Origin: Chitinophaga agri
GTDB lineage: Bacteria; Bacteroidota; Bacteroidia; Chitinophagales; Chitinophagaceae
DNA length: 64,000 nucleotides
NCBI RefSeq assembly: GCF_010093065.1
Contig: NZ_CP048113.1
Coordinates: 6,714,001-6,778,000 of the forward strand
Reading direction: 5' to 3'
A program made the position numbers and the translations under genes. Shown here one piece after another: positions 15,852 through 24,595 of this stretch. Numbering within the stretch: position 1 is the stretch's first letter; every line of letters starts with the position of its first letter. The notes beneath the pieces are model-generated. The model worked only from the letters and a program-made list of their open reading frames with translations. It was not told the origin of the DNA and ran no database searches.

Positions 15852-16934
15852 TTAAAAAGGTATTATTTCTGGATTTATTAAAATAATGACATCCATCGTT
15901 GGCTTGTATTTTTTGGAGATGGAATCCTTCATTTGCGTCGTATCGGCAGCTGGCGTATTAAATATCTCACTGATCAGAAAGGTAGAATCGGGTCTTGCAA
16001 CCACTTCTACAGGCTGCTTCCAGGCTCTTCGCGTATGATACATCTTTTCTGCCGCTTTCCTTGTTTTATACACACTGAAAGCAACTGCATATTTCAATGT
16101 TTGAGGTGTCGCTGCCACCGCTGACTGGGCGACGCTACCCTCTGTCGCCGGACTTGCAGCCGGTACCTGTTCCACAGGAGGAGGCGTCGGGTTGACCGCA
16201 CTTTCAGCCCTTGTGATCTGCGGCCGGTTCTTATTCACAGAATACCATACCACACCTGCTGCCACAACACAGGCCACCGGAATGGCGACCCACAACCAGC
16301 GTAACCTGGAAGGGATCTCCTGCGCATATCCGTCATATTCGTAGTCATTACCGGCCGACGTCGGTGTGGCCGGCGTCGTCGTCACTGTTGGCGTAACAGC
16401 CGCTGGTGCTGCAGCAGGGGAAGACGAGGGCGCAGCAGCTGATGAAGACGATGACGGAGATGCCGTCAGGTGGTCTACGACCTGCTTATTCACCATTTCC
16501 TTGGTACCTACAGTCACTTTATGACTCACGTCCTGCCGGATCACCGGACTTACATGTAATACATCACGTGTCAGCGCCGGCGGTTCCTGTTCAAAGGAGA
16601 TCCTGCCAACCGCGTTTGCATGCAACACACCTACGCCCGGTATCTCCAGCCGCTGACTCGTTTTCAGCGTCTTCCTGAGATCTTCCAGGTACTTTTCCAT
16701 CTTCAGCTGTGCTACCGCAGGCACCAGGTGCTCTTTCTGCGAAATCCAGTCCAGCAGCCCTCCGTCATTAGTCAGTGTTTCCTCAAACGTAATGATCTCT
16801 CCGGGGGGTAGAATTGTCTTGCTGGTAACATCGTAGCGGGCGGGGGTATGTGTGAGCTTAAACACGCCTAATTGGGGCAGACAGCAGATATGCTGTCTGA
16901 ACAAAATTTCCTGTATGTATTGCTGTAGTACCAC
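15852..16934 (-). CDS. HU-CCDC81-type and SPOR-like domain membrane protein
   Basis: A 360-residue protein. The N-terminal 60 residues (MVLQQYIQEILFRQHICC) and the following EIPGVGVLHAN segment resemble the paired HU-CCDC81-type domains of Bacteroidota. A Ser/Ala/Pro-rich low-complexity linker follows (about 165-200), then one membrane helix near RLRWLWVAIPVACVVAAGVV (about 217-240). A further Pro-rich linker leads to a C-terminal SPOR-like domain (YAVAFSVYKTRKAAEKMYH) that would sit in the periplasm and may bind denuded peptidoglycan. The DNA-binding-like fold in the cytoplasm joined to a cell-wall-binding domain suggests a link between nucleoid or cytoplasm and septum. That function is inference. 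Confidence 0.7.
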   Translation of the reverse strand: MVLQQYIQEILFRQHICCLPQLGVFKLTHTPARYDVTSKTILPPGEIITFEETLTNDGGLLDWISQKEHLVPAVAQLKMEKYLEDLRKTLKTSQRLEIPGVGVLHANAVGRISFEQEPPALTRDVLHVSPVIRQDVSHKVTVGTKEMVNKQVVDHLTASPSSSSSAAAPSSSPAAAPAAVTPTVTTTPATPTSAGNDYEYDGYAQEIPSRLRWLWVAIPVACVVAAGVVWYSVNKNRPQITRAESAVNPTPPPVEQVPAASPATEGSVAQSAVAATPQTLKYAVAFSVYKTRKAAEKMYHTRRAWKQPVEVVARPDSTFLISEIFNTPAADTTQMKDSISKKYKPTMDVIILINPEIIPF

Positions 16935-16974
16935 GTAGATATTCCTGTTAATATAAAATGACTCAGAAGAAATC

Positions 16975-17105
16975 GGAATTAGGAGTTAAGAATCAGGAAT
17001 TATATTTCTGGACCGATTAAATCTGTCAGACAGTTGATATGAAAAGCATTTGTAATGACTTCAGGCATTTACATGTCAATTCCTAATCCCTAATTCTTAA
17101 TTCTT
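16975..17105. repeat. Heptamer-built inverted repeat
   Basis: The left arm (about 16975-17001) contains GGAATTAGGAGTTAAGAATC and the right arm (17078-17105) AATTCCTAATCCCTAATTC. The arms are made of 7-base AATTAGG-like units and can pair imperfectly around a 76-base loop. It sits between the barrel protein gene and the HU/SPOR gene. Confidence 0.6.
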
Positions 17106-17122
17106 TCTGCAATTTTACGACA

Positions 17123-18778
17123 TTAAAATTTAACCATCACACCACCTACTACATTCACCCCGTAAGTAGGGTATCCGTACCAGCGCTGGTATTTAGAATT
17201 AAACAGGTTGTTCGCATTTATCCAGAGGTTGAAATTTTTACCGATGTCATAATTGGCGCCCGCACTGAGGTCCCATTTGCCTTTGGTCTTGTCGAAATCC
17301 TGCGTGGCAAATACCTGGTAGTAGGTGCCGCCCAGGTAGTACAGGTTCGCATTCAGGTGCAGGTTTTTAAGCAGGGTGTACTGTGCATAGGCGTTTGCCT
17401 GGAAAGGGATCAGGCCCCATGGCTTGATCTCAGTTTTCTGCTTGTTGTAGTTAAACCAGTCAAAAGCCAGTCGCAACTGGAATTTCTCTTCCTGGATATA
17501 CCCTATTTCTGCATGCAGATTGAATGCTTTCAGCTCCTCTTCATTCTTTGTATAGAAGGTTTTACCATCAATACTGTCGTTGATGAACAGGGGCATGTTA
17601 TGCCAGGTGATCGCTGCAAATTTGGTGTTGTAGTTAAAGTGACTGCCAATAGAACCTTTGATACCGGTGTATTTCTCTTCCACCCTGGTATTCAGGATTC
17701 CTTCGTCATAGCTGCCAATGAACGGATTCTGGTTAGCCAGGTTACGGTAGCTGTTCTTATTGATATAAGAGATCCATCCACTGCTCAGGATCACTTTTTT
17801 ATAGATGATATGTGACTCGTTCACGATGTCCGGCAGCAGGTAGAACTTGCTGTTGGTCCAGGTCGGATTCACACCTGCATGGAGCATAAAGCGTGGTTTC
17901 ACGATCTCCAGTGCCGGGTGGATAGCCACCACATTATTGTTGAACTGTTTCTGATCATCCTGTTTGAAGGAAGACAGGTCAAAGACGCCTTCCGCCTTCA
18001 GGTGGATGTCTTCAAACAGCTGTTTGGATACAGGTATATTGAAGATAGCAGTGGGTTCCCTGCGTTTATAGGAATCACTGAAGTAAATAAATTTGGCTGT
18101 AGGTTCAAATTTGAACGCCCAGTCATTCAGTGTCCTGTTCTTTGCGCCTACCTGAGCTGTGAACTGGCTGAATGCCTGTTTTACCTCATTTTTTTCAAAT
18201 TCCAGCTGCGCATGATCGTAGCCATAGTAATGTATCTGGTTCCGGTCATAGCCAATGCTGCCACTGAGTTCCCACAGTGGGGTGAAGTAAGCGCCTGACC
18301 CCAGGATATTCAGCGCACTGTAATCCTGGTTTTTGATAGGACCTTTAGAGGAGGTATAATTAAGATAGAGTCCTGCATTATATTTCTCCTGGCGTCCGGT
18401 ACCGAAGCCCGCCTGTATCAGTGGCGTACTCAGGTTACCATAACCTGCCTTAATGAAGTTGTTCTGCAAACGGCTCAGCGAATCCTTACCCAAAGCCAGT
18501 GGCTTCAGGGGAATAGGCTGGTACATGAAGTAAAGGTTCAGCCCGGGCACCTGGTATTGCAGGGTAGGACGGGTTGTGTCAAACCCTGGCAGGGATGCCG
18601 TCAGGTTCAGCTTTGCCGCATCCCGCAGTTTAGGGCGGTAATTGGAAATAATGTCAATGGTTTCTTCTTTGAGTTCCTCTTTTACTTTTTGTGCATATGC
18701 CTGTTGCTGCGTCAGGATACCTGCACTGCAACCTGCTACTGCCAGAAACCGGTGAATATATTTGATATAAGCGTTCAT
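17123..18778 (-). CDS. Outer membrane beta-barrel protein, partner of TPR protein
   Basis: A 551-residue protein with a signal peptide (ending AYAQ, residue ~29) followed by a short periplasmic stretch (EETIDIISNYRPKLRDAAKL) and a barrel of alternating polar/aromatic strands. The C-terminus is YGVNVVGGVMVKF, with the terminal Phe typical of outer-membrane barrels. It looks like the barrel part of a TonB-dependent receptor without a plug. Bacteroidota genomes often place such a gene directly after a large TPR-protein gene, as here (21 bases apart). Function is unknown; a role in outer-membrane assembly or transport with its partner is plausible. Confidence 0.7.
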   Translation of the reverse strand: MNAYIKYIHRFLAVAGCSAGILTQQQAYAQKVKEELKEETIDIISNYRPKLRDAAKLNLTASLPGFDTTRPTLQYQVPGLNLYFMYQPIPLKPLALGKDSLSRLQNNFIKAGYGNLSTPLIQAGFGTGRQEKYNAGLYLNYTSSKGPIKNQDYSALNILGSGAYFTPLWELSGSIGYDRNQIHYYGYDHAQLEFEKNEVKQAFSQFTAQVGAKNRTLNDWAFKFEPTAKFIYFSDSYKRREPTAIFNIPVSKQLFEDIHLKAEGVFDLSSFKQDDQKQFNNNVVAIHPALEIVKPRFMLHAGVNPTWTNSKFYLLPDIVNESHIIYKKVILSSGWISYINKNSYRNLANQNPFIGSYDEGILNTRVEEKYTGIKGSIGSHFNYNTKFAAITWHNMPLFINDSIDGKTFYTKNEEELKAFNLHAEIGYIQEEKFQLRLAFDWFNYNKQKTEIKPWGLIPFQANAYAQYTLLKNLHLNANLYYLGGTYYQVFATQDFDKTKGKWDLSAGANYDIGKNFNLWINANNLFNSKYQRWYGYPTYGVNVVGGVMVKF

Positions 18779-18799
18779 GCTAACTTAGTTCGGAATTAT

Positions 18800-21700
18800 T
18801 TACTTGGATTTAATTTTAGAGGCAGCCTTTTCGTCTGCTTCTGCTTTGGCCAGTTTGTCTTTCGCTTCCTGTTTCAGTTCTGCGATCTGACAGTTCTCAG
18901 CGATACTCTGGAAGGTAGCTTTTGCATTGAAATAGTCTTTCTGACGGGAATAAACATCTCCCAGCAGAATATATGCTTTCGCTACCCAGTATTCGTAACC
19001 AGGAGTATTCTTGATCACTTCAAAGCCTGCTTTTTCTGCACCTGCCAGGTCGTTCTTCTGTAACAGGCAGTAAGCCAGATTGTAGCGTGCTTCCGCACCG
19101 ATCTCTGATTTTGTCAGGCCTGCTGCTATCTTATATTCTTTGATCGCTTCATCATAATTCCCACCTTCCTGTTCGGCACGACCCAGGTAGGCATGACCGA
19201 TGATCTGGTCATCTGTACTGATATTACTGCTGGACAGGAGGATCTCCGCGTAGCTGTTCACTTCATCCCAGTGTTTCAGCTGGTAGTTACTGCGCAGTAA
19301 ACCGCGTGTGGCAGCAAAGGTGTTTTCCTTGGTGGTAGAAAGATCCTGCAACTGCAGATAGTAAGTGCGGGACTTCTCATAATTCTTCACCTGGTAGTAG
19401 TTAATATTCGCCGCCTGTAACGCTGCACGTTCTGCATACAGACTGTTATTTTTAGTCAGTACAAATTCGTAACCTGGTAAGGCACCTGCATAATCTTTGT
19501 TATTATAGGTACATTCTGATTTGTAGAAGTTAGCCGGTAATACAAATGCACCATTCGGGAATTTCTGCAGGTAGCTGTTGAAGGCTACGATTGCTCCTGC
19601 ACAGTCGCCATTACTGAATTTCGTTTCAGCAGCAGCATAGCTCAGGGAGTCTTCTGCAGATGCGCTGATGTTTTGTCCGGATGCTTTCAGCAATGCGATG
19701 TAGGCGTCCGTTTTACCCTGACTTACATAGATGTCTTTTACAGCAGTTAAGGCTGCCTGTGCTTCCGGAGAGTTTGGATATTTCTCTATCACCTGGCGGT
19801 AATAGGAGATCGCCTTATCATCATTGTCACTGTTGAAATAACACAGACCCAGTTTCAGCAATGCACGGGGTGCATTCGGACCGTTAGGCTGTTTCTGTAA
19901 TACCGTTTCCAGGTAAGGGATGGCTTCTTTATATTTCTCATCAGCGAGATATGTATTCGCAATTTCCAGGTCTGCATCATTACCAAAGCCGGAGCTCGGG
20001 AATTTATTGCCCAGCTGCTTCAGCAGGGCCACTTTCTCATTCACCTTACCCTGAATACCCAGAATGATCGCTTTCTGATAGGTGGCATAGTCTGAACCTG
20101 GCAGATTATTGCTGATGATCCTGTCATACAGGGCCATAGCTTTCGGATAGTCTTTCAGCATATAATAACAGTCAGCACTACGGAGGGCCGCATCTGTAGT
20201 GATACGTGCCGCATTCGGTCCGGTAGTGCGCTGTGCTGCTTCGAAGTGTTGCAGGGCACGGGTATAGTCTTCTTTTTTCAGCAGACTGTAACCCATGTTG
20301 TAGCTGGCTGTCTGGGCGTTTGCTTCACCGGAAGCAGGTACCGCACCAGTCAGATACGTGTTCAGGTAACGGATCGCGTCATCGGTTCTGTTCTGGCGCA
20401 TAGAGATCTCTGCTTTCCAGAAGTTGGCCAGTTGCACGAGGTTCTTGTCATATGGATTCCTGATAGCCACATCCAGGAGGCGGTTCGCTTCTGCCAGTTG
20501 CTGGTCATTGATCAGTTCTGTCGCACGGCCGTACGCCACTTTCTGATATGCTTTGAGCACGGCAGGTGTTTTCTCCGGCATCGCCTCAATGATGGTCAAT
20601 GCATCATTGAAGTTGTTGGTATTAGCAAAGAGGTTCACCAATATCTCGCGGGCTTCTTTGTTATAAGCGGAGCGCGGGTAGGCGCTGATAAAGCTGGTCA
20701 GCTCTGTGATAGCGGCATCCTGGTAACCCAGTTCATAAGACAGTTTACCATAGTTAAAGCGGGAGATCTCCTGTTGCTGTGGATTGGCACTGTTACGGGC
20801 ACAGAATGCAAATGCGTTACGCGCGTTGGCTTTCTGATTGGTACGCAGATAACAGTCTCCCAGCAGGTACATGGAGTTTTGACCCAGGGAGTCTTTTTCA
20901 CTGCTCAGTTGTTTGAAACCGTTGATGGCTTTACTGAAGTTGCCGGTCTGGTAATAGCTGTAAGATAGCTGGTAGATATCTTCTTTCCTTACTTCGTCAG
21001 CATTATCATGGAATTCCTGCAGATAAGGCAATGCCTTCTGGTACTCCTTTCTTTCGAAATAAGCCTGACCCAGTAACTGTTTCAGTTCAGCTTCGTAGTA
21101 CAGTCCACCTTTTTTAACAAGCGGTTCCGCATAACTGATCAACTGGTCTTTTTTATTCTGGAAGTAATAGATCTCAGCGATATAATAAGGTACAATTGTG
21201 CTGTATTTAGGATCGTTCACAACGCGCTGAAAGCTGGTAAGTGCGTCGTTATACTGGCGGTTGTAGTAGGAGATGAAACCGTAGTAGTAGTTTGCCGGCA
21301 TATAGTATTTACCGGGAACTTCCCTGATAGAGCCGAAGAGTGGCTGTGCTTTTTTGAAGTCTTTTACATTGAAATAGCAGTAGGCCAGTTCGAATTTGGC
21401 TTCCGCAATTTCGCTGTTGGAAAGGTTTTCAATATTGGCTTTTTCATACAGGGGAATAGCCTCTTTCAGCTTATTCTGATGGAAGTAGTACTTCGCCAGC
21501 TGATAGCTGAGCAGCTGCTCCCGGGCGTTGTTGTTGTAGTTGGCGAGGAACTCCAGCGCCAGCTTTTCTCCGTTGGCCTGACCCAGTTTGAGGGCGCAGA
21601 CAGTATAATAATATTGGGCGTCAGTCTTGACAAGACTGCGGTTAGTCTCCTGGAAATAGGGGATGTTATCGATCGTTTGACGGAACAATTGCATTGCCAC

Positions 21701-21868
21701 GGCGTATTTTTCCTGCTGGAAAAGTTGCTGGGCATCTTTGAAAACTTTATCCGGCTCTGTGTATACGCGGGTCTGCTGTGCTTTCGCCACAGGGCCAGCC
21801 AGTATACAGAAGGAAGCCAGGAATAAGTACCAATGTCCGGAAACAAGAAACTTTCTTAAGAATTGCAT
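18800..21868 (-). CDS. Large periplasmic tetratricopeptide-repeat protein
   Basis: A 1022-residue protein with a signal peptide (about 1-30, ending AKAQQ). More than twenty tetratricopeptide or BamD-like helical repeats follow (for example AMQLFRQTIDNIPYFQ, KALPYLQEFHDNADEV, DDKAISYYRQVIEKYPNSPEAQAAL). It ends in a Lys/Ala-rich tail. It would form a long superhelical scaffold in the periplasm, either free or attached to the outer membrane. It is the first gene of a two-gene unit with a barrel protein, which suggests the two form a complex. Precise function is not known to me. Confidence 0.8.
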   Translation of the reverse strand: MQFLRKFLVSGHWYLFLASFCILAGPVAKAQQTRVYTEPDKVFKDAQQLFQQEKYAVAMQLFRQTIDNIPYFQETNRSLVKTDAQYYYTVCALKLGQANGEKLALEFLANYNNNAREQLLSYQLAKYYFHQNKLKEAIPLYEKANIENLSNSEIAEAKFELAYCYFNVKDFKKAQPLFGSIREVPGKYYMPANYYYGFISYYNRQYNDALTSFQRVVNDPKYSTIVPYYIAEIYYFQNKKDQLISYAEPLVKKGGLYYEAELKQLLGQAYFERKEYQKALPYLQEFHDNADEVRKEDIYQLSYSYYQTGNFSKAINGFKQLSSEKDSLGQNSMYLLGDCYLRTNQKANARNAFAFCARNSANPQQQEISRFNYGKLSYELGYQDAAITELTSFISAYPRSAYNKEAREILVNLFANTNNFNDALTIIEAMPEKTPAVLKAYQKVAYGRATELINDQQLAEANRLLDVAIRNPYDKNLVQLANFWKAEISMRQNRTDDAIRYLNTYLTGAVPASGEANAQTASYNMGYSLLKKEDYTRALQHFEAAQRTTGPNAARITTDAALRSADCYYMLKDYPKAMALYDRIISNNLPGSDYATYQKAIILGIQGKVNEKVALLKQLGNKFPSSGFGNDADLEIANTYLADEKYKEAIPYLETVLQKQPNGPNAPRALLKLGLCYFNSDNDDKAISYYRQVIEKYPNSPEAQAALTAVKDIYVSQGKTDAYIALLKASGQNISASAEDSLSYAAAETKFSNGDCAGAIVAFNSYLQKFPNGAFVLPANFYKSECTYNNKDYAGALPGYEFVLTKNNSLYAERAALQAANINYYQVKNYEKSRTYYLQLQDLSTTKENTFAATRGLLRSNYQLKHWDEVNSYAEILLSSSNISTDDQIIGHAYLGRAEQEGGNYDEAIKEYKIAAGLTKSEIGAEARYNLAYCLLQKNDLAGAEKAGFEVIKNTPGYEYWVAKAYILLGDVYSRQKDYFNAKATFQSIAENCQIAELKQEAKDKLAKAEADEKAASKIKSK

Positions 21869-22430
21869 GCTTTTAACCTGTTATAACTGAAATTATGCGT
21901 TTAAAACGGACCCTGCACAGAAATTATTTTCTGGTCAGGATCAATAAAGTATTTGTTTGAGGGAGACAAAACAGCAACAAATATAGCTATTGGATTTAAT
22001 TAAGCTATACGCCGTCTGTCTTAGAAGGCGGGAACCGGCCGGCCGGCACCCTGATACGCGGAACCTGTCTCTGGTACTGTTTGCCCTGGTCCTGAATTAA
22101 GGTGTTGACTTGCAAGAATTAAACCAACTTACTAATAACGGTATACCCCCCTGAAATAATTGCCTGCGTCAATAATGTTTTTTTGAAGATAATGATTGTT
22201 GGCCTGTTATTCTCATGTCTCCGGCGGATAGTTGCTCCCTGCCGCAGGAACGCTGTTAGGAATGGATGGTCTGTATCACCTGACATTAACAGCCTTTTAA
22301 TTGTTTATTATTAATCATATTTTTGGCGGATGCTATAAACCTGAACTGAAACAGATTATCTAACACGCCTGCTGATGCCTTTGCCGGTAAGCAAGGGTAA
22401 GCAATAATCGCAGGAAAAAACCAAATCTTT
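21869..22430. other. Divergent intergenic region TPR gene / doxX
   Basis: 562 bases without a recognisable gene. It contains a GC-rich patch (GGCCGGCCGG near 22037) and a TATTTTTG box (22318-22325) about 105 bases before the doxX start that may be its -7 element. No RNA gene was recognised. Confidence 0.4.
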
Positions 22431-22844
22431 ATGAGTAAACTCTTTACTTCGCGTGTAAACACCGGCGCCGTTAACTTTGCCATGCTGATATTGCGGGTAG
22501 TTTCCGGGGCAATGATGTTCACGCACGGATGGGCGAAACTGAATTCCTTTTCTGCAAAAAAGGCTAGCTTCCCTGATCCGCTTCACCTCGGACACGCCGT
22601 ATCACTGTCGCTGACAGTTTTTGCGGAAGCCCTGTGTGCGGCATTGATCGTGGTGGGATTACTGACACGGCTGGCCGCTGTTCCGCTTGTGATCTGTATG
22701 GGAGTAGTGGTGTTTATGGTAAAGAAAGGAGCGCCACTGAATGAAAATGAAATGGGTATACTGTTCCTGGCTGCTTTTACAGCCATATTATTTGCCGGTC
22801 CGGGTAAATACAGTCTGGATCACGTGTTTGGAAAAGGGAAATAG
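22431..22844 (+). CDS. DoxX-family membrane protein
   Basis: A 137-residue protein with four membrane segments. It shows the classical DoxX pattern: LRVVSGAMMFTHGWAKL near residue 22, PLHLGHAVSLSLTVFAEALCAALIVVGLLTRLAAVPL in the middle, and NEMGILFLAAFTAILFAGPGKYSLD at the end. Some DoxX proteins act with oxidoreductases in membrane redox homeostasis, but the substrate is unknown. It is the first of four rightward genes (thioesterase, cinA, E2) with short gaps. Confidence 0.85.
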   Translation: MSKLFTSRVNTGAVNFAMLILRVVSGAMMFTHGWAKLNSFSAKKASFPDPLHLGHAVSLSLTVFAEALCAALIVVGLLTRLAAVPLVICMGVVVFMVKKGAPLNENEMGILFLAAFTAILFAGPGKYSLDHVFGKGK

Positions 22845-22873
22845 CATCCGGGCATCATCAGAAAGAATAAATT

Positions 22874-23293
22874 ATGTTTATACAGACTACAGAGATTCGC
22901 GTACGTTATGGCGAAACAGACCAGATGGGATACCTTTACTATGGTAATTATGCACTTTACTACGAAGTGGGACGTGCGGAAGCCATCCGGACACTGGGTT
23001 TTACATACGCAGAACTGGAGAAACAAGGCATCATCATGCCCGTAGCGGAACTCAATTCGAAGTACCTTCGCCCGGCTTACTATGATGATCTTATAACAGT
23101 GAAGACTATATTGAAGGAATTGCCGGTCGATCATAAGATCAGATTCCATTCAGAATTATATAACCAGAAAGGTGAGCTGCTCAATGTAGGCGTAACCACC
23201 CTGGTATTCCTGCATGCAGACACCAGACAACGTTACGGCATGCCTCCGGTAATGATGGAGTGCCTGGCGCCTTTTTTTGAAAAAAGCCTCTAA
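22874..23293 (+). CDS. Acyl-CoA thioesterase, YbgC/4HBT hot-dog fold
   Basis: A 139-residue protein of the 4-hydroxybenzoyl-CoA thioesterase family. The active-site segment RYGETDQMGYLYYGNYALYYE (about residues 10-30) carries the Asp that is catalytic in the family, followed by ELNSKYLRPAYYDDLI. It hydrolyses acyl-CoA thioesters in the cytoplasm; the acyl chain preference cannot be read from sequence. It ends 3 bases before the cinA start, indicating co-transcription. Confidence 0.88.
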   Translation: MFIQTTEIRVRYGETDQMGYLYYGNYALYYEVGRAEAIRTLGFTYAELEKQGIIMPVAELNSKYLRPAYYDDLITVKTILKELPVDHKIRFHSELYNQKGELLNVGVTTLVFLHADTRQRYGMPPVMMECLAPFFEKSL

Positions 23294-23296
23294 ATC

Positions 23297-24553
23297 ATGT
23301 CAATACAAGCGGATAAGGTAACAGTAAGCATCATCACCATCGGCGATGAACTGCTGATAGGACAAACGATAGATACCAATTCAGCCTGGATGGCGCAACA
23401 GCTGAATGCCATGGGGATATGGGTGCACCGCCGTGTAGCCATAGGAGATGTGAAAGAAGCTATCCTGGATGCATTGGATAAAGAAGGCGCCGTGTCCGAT
23501 ATCGTGTTGATCACGGGCGGACTGGGGCCTACTGCCGATGACATCACCAAACCTACTTTATGCGAGTACTTTGGCGGCACGCTTGTAAGAGATGAGATCA
23601 CCTATCAGCAGGTGATGGCCTTTTTTGAAAGCCGTGGCTTACCAGCCCTTAAACGGAATGAAGACCAGGCACTGGTTCCGGATGTAGCCACCGTATTGCA
23701 CAATACCAGGGGTACCGCTCCTGGCATGTGGTTTGAAAAGGATGGCAAGGTATATGTTTCTATGCCAGGTGTGCCCCTGGAAATGAAAGGCCTGATGACC
23801 GATCATGTCCTGCCGCGCCTCCAGGAATACTTCCGGTTACCGGCAGTGGTGCACCAGACATTGCTGACTTCCGGTATGGGAGAATCTTTCGTGGCAGAGC
23901 GGCTGGTACATTTTGAAGCCGCTTTACCTCCGCATATCAAACTGGCATATCTGCCTTCCCATGGTCTGCTAAAATTACGGCTGACCGCTTCCGGATCTGA
24001 TAAGATCTCCACGGCTGCCGCCCTGTCTATCTATTTCCACCAGCTGAAAGAGATACTGGCAGATATTACAGTATACGATGAGGACCTGACCATGGGAGAG
24101 GTGCTGGGCCGTACCCTGCATGCAAAGGGCAGGACAGTAGGCACCGCCGAAAGCTGTACCGGCGGGTATATAGCGCATAGCATTACACTGGTGCCGGGTA
24201 GTTCCGCCTGGTATAAAGGTGGCATCGTGAGCTATGCCAATGAGATAAAGAGCGCATTGCTGGATGTCAAACCCAATACCCTCCAGGCGAACGGTGCTGT
24301 CAGTGAAGCCGTTGTGCGGGAAATGGCCAGAGGGGCACTCGAACAGTTACAGACTGATTATATTATAGCGGTGTCGGGTATTATGGGACCAGACGGAGGT
24401 ACGCCTGAAAAGCCCGTAGGCACCGTATGGATCGCAGTTGGTAGTGCGAAGGAACTGGTGACAATGAAGTACCAGTTGCGTTTCGACCGCCTGACTAACA
24501 TACAGATGACAACAACTTATGCGATGAATGAATTGAGGAAGTTGATAGTATAA
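23297..24553 (+). CDS. cinA: CinA-family nicotinamide-nucleotide amidase
   Basis: Two domains in 418 residues. An N-terminal MoCF-like domain (about 10-175; TIGDELLIGQTIDTNSAWMA, TGGLGPTADDIT) is linked in the family to ADP-ribose pyrophosphatase activity. A C-terminal CinA domain (about 260-415; VGTAESCTGGYIAHSITLVPGSS, SGIMGPDGGTPEKPVGTV) deamidates nicotinamide mononucleotide in pyridine nucleotide recycling. Length and architecture match the full-length competence/damage-inducible protein A family. Confidence 0.92.
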   Translation: MSIQADKVTVSIITIGDELLIGQTIDTNSAWMAQQLNAMGIWVHRRVAIGDVKEAILDALDKEGAVSDIVLITGGLGPTADDITKPTLCEYFGGTLVRDEITYQQVMAFFESRGLPALKRNEDQALVPDVATVLHNTRGTAPGMWFEKDGKVYVSMPGVPLEMKGLMTDHVLPRLQEYFRLPAVVHQTLLTSGMGESFVAERLVHFEAALPPHIKLAYLPSHGLLKLRLTASGSDKISTAAALSIYFHQLKEILADITVYDEDLTMGEVLGRTLHAKGRTVGTAESCTGGYIAHSITLVPGSSAWYKGGIVSYANEIKSALLDVKPNTLQANGAVSEAVVREMARGALEQLQTDYIIAVSGIMGPDGGTPEKPVGTVWIAVGSAKELVTMKYQLRFDRLTNIQMTTTYAMNELRKLIV

Positions 24554-24565
24554 ACCTTACTTTTG
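24533..24565 (+). promoter_or_regulatory. Candidate promoter for the E2 gene
   Basis: TACTTTTG (24558-24565), 31 bases before the E2 start, matches the -7 consensus. A TTG at 24533-24535 lies 22 bases upstream. It would allow expression separately from cinA. Confidence 0.4.
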
Positions 24566-24595
24566 TTTCCGTACCAAAAAGCTAAACACAATTTT

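Noticed and set aside
20246..20968. Open frame opposite the TPR gene
   Set aside because: Antisense shadow of a long, well-supported gene; Val/Cys/Phe-rich translation without features.
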